Assembly: GCA_938005655.1 (NCBI GenBank)
Contig: CALLNA010000286.1
Location: 1 to 9,492, forward strand
Origin: an uncultured Novosphingobium sp.
GTDB taxonomy: Bacteria; Pseudomonadota; Alphaproteobacteria; Sphingomonadales; Sphingomonadaceae
Direction: 5' to 3'
DNA length: 9,492 nucleotides
Shown here: piece after piece, positions 1 to 6,130 of the stretch
How the letters are laid out: every line of letters begins with the position of its first letter
How positions within the stretch are numbered: position 1 is the first letter of the stretch
Program-made: the position numbers and the translations under genes
Notes under the pieces: generated by a model
Database searches by the model: none
Seen by the model: the letters and a program-made list of their open reading frames with translations, nothing else
What the model was told of the DNA's origin: nothing

Positions 1-1
1 G

Positions 2-901
2 CCGGTCCATACCTGGCTGCCCGACGCCCACGTCGAGGCGCCGACCGCGGGCTCGGTGATCCTGGCCGGCGTCCTGCTCAAGATGGGCGGCTACGGCTTC
101 ATCCGCTTCTCGCTGCCGATGTTCCCGGAGGCGAGCGCCCAGTTCGCCTGGCTGATCTACGGCCTGTCGATGGCCGCCGTGGTCATCACCTCGCTGATCG
201 CGCTGGTCCAGCACGACATGAAGAAGCTGATCGCCTATTCGTCGGTCGCGCACATGGCGATCGTCACGGTCGGCCTGTTCGCCTTCAACCCGCAGGGTCT
301 CGAAGGCTCGATGATCGTGATGCTGAGCCACGGCCTCGTCTCGGGCGCGCTGTTCCTCGCGGTCGGCGTGATCTACGACCGGCTGCACACCCGCGAGATC
401 GACCGCTACGGCGGGCTCTCGGTCAACATGCCCTATTACGCGCTGTTCCTGATGCTGTTCACCATGGCCTCGGTCGGCCTGCCGGGCACCTCGGGCTTCG
501 TCGGCGAGTTCCTCTCGCTGGCCGGCATCTACCAGGTGTCGAGCTGGGTGGCGCTGATCTCGACCACGGGGATCATCCTCGGCGCGGCCTACATGCTCTA
601 CCTCTACCGCCGGGTGGCGTTCGGTGAGCAGAAGAACGCCGATGCCGCGGCCATGCCCGACCTGTCGGCGCGCGAGTGGCTGATGATGGTCCCGCTCGCC
701 GCGGCCGTGCTGTGGATGGGCGTCTATCCCGAGAGCTTCCTCGCGCCGATCCGCAAGGACATCGCCGCGCTCGACGCCCGGCTCGCCCGCGCCAAGCCCG
801 AGGGCGATGCCCGGCTCGCCGCCGGCAAGCCTGCCGCTCCCAGGGAGGAGCACGGCGCCCACCATGAAGAAGCACCTGTAGCGCATGAGGGGGCGCACTG
901 A
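2..901 (+). CDS. nuoM: NADH-quinone oxidoreductase subunit M, 3' part (5' end outside window)
   Basis: This is the last 299 codons of NuoM, one of the antiporter-like membrane subunits of respiratory complex I, which move protons across the inner membrane while NADH reduces quinone. The frame is already open at base 2 and opens with the family hallmark PVHTWLPDAHVEAPTAGS, followed by LLKMGGYG, whose lysine is a conserved channel residue. Further on is HDMKKLIAYSSVAHM, the lysine-containing helix typical of the Mrp-antiporter fold, and then MASVGLPGTSGFVGEF. Several hydrophobic membrane helices are visible. Family members are about 500 residues long, so roughly 40% is missing upstream. The end is odd: after the last helix there is a charged tail rich in His and Glu (EEHGAHHEEAPVAHEGAH). 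The stop TGA (899-901) shares its A with the nuoN start, so the two are translationally coupled. Identity is secure. Confidence 0.97.
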   Translation, partial: PVHTWLPDAHVEAPTAGSVILAGVLLKMGGYGFIRFSLPMFPEASAQFAWLIYGLSMAAVVITSLIALVQHDMKKLIAYSSVAHMAIVTVGLFAFNPQGLEGSMIVMLSHGLVSGALFLAVGVIYDRLHTREIDRYGGLSVNMPYYALFLMLFTMASVGLPGTSGFVGEFLSLAGIYQVSSWVALISTTGIILGAAYMLYLYRRVAFGEQKNADAAAMPDLSAREWLMMVPLAAAVLWMGVYPESFLAPIRKDIAALDARLARAKPEGDARLAAGKPAAPREEHGAHHEEAPVAHEGAH

Positions 902-2364
902 TGGACTGGTCCCACTCGCTGCGCCTCGTCGCGCCGGAAGAACTGCTGAGCGTCGCGGGCCTCGTCCTGCTGCTCGTCGCCGCCTGGGCGGGCGACAAGG
1001 CGAGCCGGGCGATCTCGATCGCCTCGGTCGTGGTCCTCGCCGTCTGCGCCGTGCTGGTCGCGCCGATCGCCTGCTCCGGCGCCGCCGGGCCCGACACGAT
1101 CGCCTTCGGCGGCCAGTACCGCGCCGACGCCTTCGCCGCCTTCGCCAAGCTGCTGACCTATGCCGGCGCGGGTGCGGCACTGATCATCGCCCCGGCCTTC
1201 TTCGGCCGGCTCAAGGCGATGCGCGCCGAATACCCGGTGCTGATCCTCTTCGCCGTGGTCGGCATGGGGCTGATGGTCTCGGCCGGTGATCTGCTGACGC
1301 TCTACATCGGGCTCGAGCTGAACTCGCTCGCCGCCTATGTCCTCGCCGCCTTCCTGCGGACGGACGAGCGCTCGGCCGAAGCGGGTCTCAAGTATTTCGT
1401 GCTCGGCGCGCTCGCCAGCGGCATCCTGCTGTTCGGCGTGAGCCTGGTCTACGGCTTCACCGGGACGACCAGCTTCACCGGCATCCAGGCGGCGCTGAGC
1501 GGACACCTCTCGCACGGCGCGATGTTCGGCCTGGTCTTCGTCCTCGCCGGCCTCGCCTTCAAGATCGCCGCGGTGCCGTTCCACATGTGGACGCCGGACG
1601 TTTACGAGGGCGCGCCGACGCCGGTGACGGCCTTCTTCGCCACGTCCCCGAACATCGCCGCCATGGCCCTGCTGATGCGCGTCGCGCTCGATCCCTTCGG
1701 CCACCAGGTGGGCGCCTGGCAGCCGATCGTGGTCTTCGTCGCGCTCGCCTCGATCGTGGTCGGCGCGCTCGGCGCGATCGGGCAGCCGAACATCAAGCGG
1801 ATGCTGGCCTATTCGGCGATCAACAACGTCGGCTTCATCCTCGTCGGCCTGGCCGCCGCCACGCCGCGCGGCGCCTCGGGGATGCTGGTCTATCTCGCGA
1901 TCTACTGCGTCATGTCGATCGGCAGCTTCGTCGCGGTGCTGATGCTCAAGGACGGCGAGGGCAACCAGGTCGAGGAGATCGCCCAGCTCGCCGGCCTGTC
2001 GCGCACCCGTCCGCTGCTCGCCGGGGCCTTCGCGATGATCATGTTCAGCCTGGCCGGCATCCCGCCGCTGTTCGGCTTCTGGGGCAAGTTCGTGGTCTTC
2101 CAGGCCGCGGTCGAGGCGAACCTGCTGCCGCTGGCCGCGCTCGGCATCGCCGGCAGCGTGATCGCCGCGTTCTACTACCTGAAGATCGTCAAGGTCATGT
2201 ATTTCGACGAGCCGACCGGCACGATCACCGGCCGCAGCGAATGGACCCACGGGCTCCTGCTCGCGCTTTCGGCGCTGTTCCTCTCGCCGCTCGGCTACCT
2301 GCTGACCAGGTGGCTCGGCGGCCTGGCCGACGCCGCCGCGGCGGCCCTGTTCCACGCTGTCTGA
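901..2364 (+). CDS. nuoN: NADH-quinone oxidoreductase subunit N
   Basis: NuoN is the third antiporter-like proton-translocating subunit of complex I in the inner membrane. The 487-residue length fits the family (about 480). The protein is almost entirely hydrophobic helices. Key motifs are GLELNSLAAY (around residues 137-146, with the conserved channel glutamate), FKIAAVPFHMWTPDVYEGAP (about 220-239, the diagnostic NuoN/ND2 signature with its buried lysine), QPNIKRMLAYSAINNVGF (295-312), and a late SLAGIPPLFGFWGK segment. The ATG at 901 overlaps the nuoM stop by one base. It is preceded by a good Shine-Dalgarno run, AGGGGG at 888-893, 7 nt upstream, so this start is well supported. It is probably the last gene of the nuo operon, and birA follows after 4 nt. 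No anomaly was seen. Confidence 0.97.
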   Translation: MDWSHSLRLVAPEELLSVAGLVLLLVAAWAGDKASRAISIASVVVLAVCAVLVAPIACSGAAGPDTIAFGGQYRADAFAAFAKLLTYAGAGAALIIAPAFFGRLKAMRAEYPVLILFAVVGMGLMVSAGDLLTLYIGLELNSLAAYVLAAFLRTDERSAEAGLKYFVLGALASGILLFGVSLVYGFTGTTSFTGIQAALSGHLSHGAMFGLVFVLAGLAFKIAAVPFHMWTPDVYEGAPTPVTAFFATSPNIAAMALLMRVALDPFGHQVGAWQPIVVFVALASIVVGALGAIGQPNIKRMLAYSAINNVGFILVGLAAATPRGASGMLVYLAIYCVMSIGSFVAVLMLKDGEGNQVEEIAQLAGLSRTRPLLAGAFAMIMFSLAGIPPLFGFWGKFVVFQAAVEANLLPLAALGIAGSVIAAFYYLKIVKVMYFDEPTGTITGRSEWTHGLLLALSALFLSPLGYLLTRWLGGLADAAAAALFHAV

Positions 2365-2368
2365 GCCG

Positions 2369-3070
2369 TTGATCGAAACCGTCCGAGAAACCGGCTCGAC
2401 CAGCGCCGATCTCGCCGTAAGGCTCGGCCGGGGCGACCGCATGGCCGAGGGCGATTGGCTCGTCGCCGACCGCCAGACCGCCGGACGCGGCCGCCAGGGG
2501 CGCGAATGGCGTGACGGCGCGGGCAACTTCATGGGCTCGACCGTGGTCCACCTCCGGCCCGGCGACCCTGCGCCCGAGACCCTGGCGTTGGTCGCCGGCC
2601 TTGCCCTGCACGAGGTCGTCGCGCCGAAGGTGCGCGCAGCGGTCATGCTCAAGTGGCCCAACGACGTGCTCGTTGCCGGGGCCAAGCTCGCCGGCATCCT
2701 GCTGGAGCGGGCAGGCGACGCGGTGATCGTCGGGATCGGCGTCAACCTGGCCCAGGCCCCGACCGTGGCCGACCGCCCGACCGTCTCCCTCGCGGCGCTC
2801 GGCGCCGAGGTGGAGCGGGACGCCTTCGCCGCCGATCTCGCCCGCCAGTTCGCCGCCGACCTCGATCGCTGGCGGGGCTACGGCCTTGGGCCGATCGTCC
2901 GCCGCTGGAGCGCCGCCGGCCATCCCCCGGGCATGGCGTTGGAGGCCGACGACGGCGATGACCGCCTATCGGGCGCCTTCGCCGGCCTGACCGAGGGCGG
3001 CGCTTTGCAACTCCGCTTGGCGGACGGCTCGCTGCGTGTCATTCACGCGGGCGAGGTCAGGATCGCGTGA
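2369..3070 (+). CDS. birA: Biotin--[acetyl-CoA-carboxylase] ligase, catalytic-only type
   Basis: This enzyme activates biotin with ATP to biotinyl-AMP and transfers it to the acceptor lysine of carboxylase carrier domains such as AccB in the cytoplasm. Seen in the 233-residue protein: ETGSTSADL at the N-terminus (substrate-binding loop), the biotin/AMP loop GRGRQGREW (39-47), KWPNDV (95-100), the catalytic-type lysine in GAKLAGILLE (about 106), and GIGVN (122-126). The C-terminal 45 or so residues match the small SH3-like domain. There is no N-terminal winged helix, so this is a monofunctional ligase and not a BirA-type repressor. The start is TTG, 4 nt after the nuoN stop. It is chosen because the family N-terminus begins right there; no ATG is available upstream in frame and no strong ribosome site is visible, so coupling to nuoN is likely. 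CTG at 2357 is a less likely alternative start. Confidence 0.92.
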   Translation: MIETVRETGSTSADLAVRLGRGDRMAEGDWLVADRQTAGRGRQGREWRDGAGNFMGSTVVHLRPGDPAPETLALVAGLALHEVVAPKVRAAVMLKWPNDVLVAGAKLAGILLERAGDAVIVGIGVNLAQAPTVADRPTVSLAALGAEVERDAFAADLARQFAADLDRWRGYGLGPIVRRWSAAGHPPGMALEADDGDDRLSGAFAGLTEGGALQLRLADGSLRVIHAGEVRIA

Positions 3071-3071
3071 C

Positions 3072-3850
3072 ATGCTGCTAGCCATCGACATCGGCAACAC
3101 CAACGTCGTCTTCGCCCTGTTCGAAGGCCGGCAGATGAAGGCGCGCTGGCGCATCGCCACCGACCCGCGCCGCACCGGCGACGAGTACGCGGTCTGGCTG
3201 ATGCAGCTCCTCGCCATCCGCGGCGTCGCGCGCGAGGACGTCAAGCGGATCATCATCTCGACCGTCGTTCCCCGCGCCCTGCACAATATCGAGGTGCTGG
3301 CGAGCAACTACTTCTTCCTCGAGCCGCTGGTGGCCGGGGAGGGCGCGGCGGCGTTCCACATCGACATCGACGTCGAGGAGCCGCGCACGGTCGGCGCCGA
3401 CCGCCTGGTCAACGCCATCGCCGCCCATGCCAAGCATCCCGGCGACCTGATCGTGGTCGACTTCGGCACGGCGACGACCTTCGACGTGGTCGACTTCAAC
3501 GGCGCTTACAAGGGTGGCATCATCGCCCCGGGCATCAACCTCTCGCTCGACGCGCTGGTCGGCAACACCGCCAAGCTGCCGCGCATCGCGATCGAGGTGC
3601 CCAAGGACGCCAGCGTCATCGGCCGCAACACCGAGGACGCCATGCTGATCGGCGTGTTCTGGGCTACGTCGCGATGATGGAGGGCCTGATCGCCCGCATC
3701 CGCGCCGAGATCGGCCGCCCGGCCCGCGTCGTCGCCACCGGCGGGCTGGCCGTCCTGTTCGACGAGGCGACCGACATCTTCGATGCGGTCGACCCCGACC
3801 TGACGCTCGACGGGCTGGCCCTGCTGGCGGAACGGGCCAAGGCATCCTAG
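3072..3850 (+). pseudogene. coaX: Type III pantothenate kinase, frameshifted as written
   Basis: CoaX phosphorylates pantothenate with ATP, the first step of coenzyme A synthesis. The ATG at 3072 begins one base after the birA stop, with AGGA (3059-3062) as ribosome site. Motifs are intact: the phosphate-1 loop DIGNTN (residues 6-11), GADRLVNA (108-115), DFGTATTFD (130-138) and GGIIAPG (148-154). Frame 1 then reads ...GVFWATSR and stops at 3677, giving 201 aa. The family expects GVFWGYV here. The missing reading continues in the next frame from 3662 (GYVAMMEGLIARI..., then VVATGGLA) to TAG at 3848-3850. Restoring one G in the run at 3661-3663 gives one continuous 259-residue protein, the normal family length. 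No classic slippery heptamer is present, so programmed frameshifting is unlikely. This is either a sequencing indel or a recent mutation that removes the last 62 residues, including part of the nucleotide-binding fold. Confidence 0.9.
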
Positions 3851-3897
3851 ATAGGCGCAACCCAATCACCCGCCGCCGCTCCGGAGCACCGCGCACG

Positions 3898-3919
3898 GCG
3901 TCTCGACTTCGCTCGACGC
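3898..3919. repeat. Small imperfect palindrome in the coaX-rnj gap
   Basis: The gap 3851-3956 holds no gene. Inside it, GCGTCTCGA (3898-3906) and TCGACGC (3913-3919) can pair around the loop CTTCGC, with a 2-base bulge. The core CTCGACTTCGCTCGAC is also a 6-base direct repeat. I recall near-identical short elements scattered between genes in sphingomonad genomes, so this is probably one copy of a dispersed REP-like repeat; only one copy lies in the window. No T-run follows, so it is not a standard terminator, although it separates coaX from rnj. Confidence 0.5.
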
Positions 3920-3956
3920 GAACGGGGTGGACAGGCAGACATGAAGGCTCGAAAAT

Positions 3957-5600
3957 TTGAAACCCGGTAAGGAACTGCTGTTCTGCGCGCTCGGCGGGTC
4001 GGGCGAGATCGGCATGAACGTCAATCTCTACGGCTGCGACGGCAAGTGGCTGATGGTCGACCTCGGCATGACCTTCAGCGGCAACGAATATCCCGGCGTC
4101 GACCTGGTCTTCGCCGATCTCGAATTCATCGAGGAGCGGACCGAGGACCTGCTCGGCGTGGTCCTGACCCACGCGCACGAGGACCATATCGGCGCCGTGC
4201 CCTATTTCGCGCAGGAACTCGGCGTGCCGCTCTATGCCACGCCGTTCACCGCCAGGCTGGTGCGCGCCAAGCTGGAGGAGGCGGGGATCGCCGGCAAGGT
4301 CGACCTCCGGGTCATCGACCACCTCGATCCCTTCCAGCTCGGCCCGTTCACCGTTTCCTACCTGCCGCTGGCCCACCCGATCGCCGAGGGCAACGCCCTG
4401 CTGATCGACACGCCCTACGGCCGGATCTTCCACACCGGCGACTGGAAGCTCGACGACGAGCCCCAGATCGGCGAGCCGACCACGGCCTAGGAGCTGACCG
4501 CGATCGGCGACGAGGGCGTGCTCGCCCTGGTCTGCGATTCGACCAACGTCTTCAACCCCGAGCCCTCGGGCTCGGAGGGCGAGGTCCTGCGCGGGCTGCT
4601 GGCCGAGGTGAAGAAGCACAAGGGCAAGCGCGTGCTGGTCACGACCTTCGCCTCCAACGTCGCGCGGCTCCAGACGCTGGGCGCCGTGGCCGAGGCGACC
4701 GGACGGCAGCTCTGCGTCGCCGGGCGCTCGCTCGACCGGATCATCGAGACCGGCCAGGCGAGCGGCTATCTCGGCGAGCTGCCCAAGGTGATCGGCATGG
4801 ACTCGGCGATGGACCTGCCGCGCGGCGAGGTGCTGATCGTCGCTACCGGCGGGCAGGGCGAGCCGCGCGCCGCCCTGTCGCGGATCGCCGAAGGGAGCCA
4901 CCCGATCAAGCTGGAGCGCGGCGACGTCGTGTTGTTCTCCAGCCGCCAGATTCCCGGCAACGAGATCGCCATCGGCCGCATCCAGAACAAGCTCGCCGGG
5001 GACGGGATCGCCCTCGTCACCGACCGGCAGAGCCCGATCCACGTCTCCGGCCATCCCGGCCGCCCCGAGCTCGAGGCGCTCTATGGCTGGCTGCGCCCGG
5101 AGATCCTGCTGCCGGTCCACGGCGAGATGCGCCACATGCAGGAGCAGGCGCGGCTCGGCCTCGCCGCCGGCATTCCCAAGGCCGTGGTCCAGAAGAACGG
5201 CGACCTTGTCCGCCTCGCGCCGGGCAAGCCCGGCAAGTTCGGCGAGGTCCGGGCCGGGCGCCTGGTGCTCGACGGCGACATCATCGCGCCCGCCGACGGC
5301 GAGGCGATGGTCATGCGCCGCCGGCTCGCCTATAACGGCCTGGTGGTCGTCGCGGTGGGCGAGAGCGGGGCGGTGCGCGTGTCCGGCGTCGGCCTGCCGC
5401 TCGACGAGGACTACGGCGATTTCGTCGAGGAGGCGGAGGGCGACGTGGCCGAAGCGATCGGCAAGCTCAAGGGTCGGGCCCGCCAGAACGCCGCCGCCGT
5501 GACCGAGGCCGCCCGCCTCGCCGCCCGCCGCGCCGCCCAGCGCTGGTCGGGCAAGAAACCGCAGGTGCAGGTGATGCTGCTCGGGGAGATCGCGGCATGA
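3957..5600 (+). pseudogene. rnj: Ribonuclease J, interrupted by an in-frame TAG as written
   Basis: RNase J is a metallo-beta-lactamase/beta-CASP nuclease with endo- and 5'-3' exonuclease activity in RNA maturation and decay. The full frame is 548 codons, the usual family length. Codons 1-177 carry the metallo-beta-lactamase core: ALGGSGEIGMN (11-21), the zinc motif THAHEDHIGA (71-80), H140 in LPLAHPIAEGN, and D162 in HTGDWKLDDEP. Codon 178 is TAG (4488-4490). The same frame then resumes without a break: ELTAIGDEGVLALVCDSTN, beta-CASP motifs GGQGEP and VSGHPGRPELE (His at about 366), and LLPVHGEM (His at about 388). A single G-to-T change from GAG would explain the stop. The nearest in-frame restart, GTG 4518, has poor spacing from a ribosome site, and either fragment alone lacks half the active site. 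The start is TTG at 3957, because an in-frame TGA lies at 3942 and GAAGG (3943-3947) sits 9 nt upstream. It ends in an ATGA overlap with the next gene. Confidence 0.9.
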
Positions 5601-5884
5601 AGTGGACTTCGATCGTTGCGATCTACACCCTGTTCTGGGTGTTCAGCGCCTTCCTCGTCCTGCCCTTCGGCGTCCGCACCCACGAGGAAGCGGGCGTGGA
5701 GAAGATCCCCGGCCAGGCCGACAGCGCCCCGGCCGAGTTCAAGCCGAAGCGCGTGGCCCTGCGCGCCACGATCCTCGCGGCGGTGCTCTGCGGGCTCTAC
5801 TACGCCAATTACGTCGAGGGCTGGCTGACCACGAAGAACCTCGACTTCTTCGGCGATGCGCCGAACTACGACGGCAGCCATTAG
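5597..5884 (+). CDS. DUF1467 family small membrane protein
   Basis: This is a 95-residue protein of unknown function that matches what I recall of the alphaproteobacterial DUF1467 family. Two membrane helices are visible: about residues 5-25 (IVAIYTLFWVFSAFLVLPFG) and about 53-73 (rich in A, L, I, V with LYYANY). Between them is a short loop with the family-like signature GQADSAPAEFKPK. The C-terminus is short and acidic. The ATG overlaps the rnj stop (ATGA, 5597-5600), and GGGGAG (5583-5588) lies 8 nt upstream, so translation is coupled to rnj. It is the last gene of the plus-strand run. Its place after rnj is, from memory, common in related genomes, but no mechanistic link to RNA decay is visible in the sequence. 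Confidence 0.85.
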   Translation: MKWTSIVAIYTLFWVFSAFLVLPFGVRTHEEAGVEKIPGQADSAPAEFKPKRVALRATILAAVLCGLYYANYVEGWLTTKNLDFFGDAPNYDGSH

Positions 5885-5953
5885 GGGAAACCGGGCGTGC
5901 GCTTGGTGTGAATTTCGGTTTCCGAGCAGGAAGCGCCCGTCATCATCGCCCCT

Positions 5954-6040
5954 CGTCACCCCGGACTTGATCCGGGGTCCCGCTTCCCTTTTCCGGCGTC
6001 GCGCAGAAGAAGCGGGGCCCGGATCAAGTCCGGGGTGACG
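5954..6040. repeat. Long near-perfect inverted repeat (REP-like) between convergent genes
   Basis: The left arm, 5954-5986, reads CGTCACCCCGGACTTGATCC and continues to CCGCTTC. The right arm, 6009-6040, is its reverse complement except for one substitution and one single-base gap in the central G/C run. The arms are 33 and 32 nt with a 22-nt spacer. In RNA this would form a very stable hairpin in either direction. I recall almost the same palindrome as an abundant intergenic repeat of sphingomonads and relatives. It lies 3' of both the DUF1467 gene and the minus-strand gene, so it may protect or end transcripts from both sides. No T-run follows either arm, so a standard intrinsic terminator is not supported. 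Confidence 0.85.
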
Positions 6041-6080
6041 GGACGGAGATGGGAGGAGGGCGCAAGCAATTGGCGGTTCC

Positions 6081-6128
6081 CCCTTCCCCATTTGCGCTGC
6101 GCAAAAATGGGGAGGGTCTCGGGAGACC
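6081..6128. repeat. Second palindrome plus short adjoining hairpin next to the minus-strand gene stop
   Basis: CCCTTCCCCATTTGCGC (6081-6097) pairs with GCGCAAAAATGGGGAGGG (6099-6116), apart from two extra A and one missing A. I recall such CCCC-ATTTGCGC palindromes as common sphingomonad intergenic repeats. Directly overlapping its end is GGTCTC-GG-GAGACC (6115-6128), a perfect 6-bp inverted repeat that finishes three bases before the stop codon of the minus-strand gene. For that gene these would be the first structures in the 3' untranslated region. There is no U-run in the minus-strand transcript, so a role as terminator or 3'-end stabiliser is only possible. Confidence 0.7.
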
Positions 6129-6130
6129 GC

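Noticed and set aside
724..2745. 673-codon open frame on the minus strand across nuoM-nuoN-birA
   Set aside because: It crosses three well-recognised plus-strand genes and has a low-complexity, motif-free composition; a by-product of high GC.
3655..3670. Programmed -1 ribosomal frameshift in coaX
   Set aside because: The site (TTCTGGGCTAC) does not fit an X XXY YYZ slippery heptamer, and frameshifting is not known for this gene family.
3880..3935. CRISPR or tandem repeat
   Set aside because: Only a short palindrome with one internal 6-base direct repeat; no repeated unit with spacers.
4488..4490. TAG as selenocysteine-like or pyrrolysine-like recoding, or genome-wide amber reassignment
   Set aside because: TAG is used as the terminal stop of the DUF1467 gene and of restored coaX; the affected position is a surface-type Glu region, not a catalytic site, and a single base change explains it.
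3078..5135. 685-codon open frame on the minus strand across coaX and rnj
   Set aside because: Same reason; its continuity over the coaX frameshift and rnj amber codon was considered as a sign that the minus strand might be the real gene, but clear CoaX and RNase J motifs lie on the plus strand.
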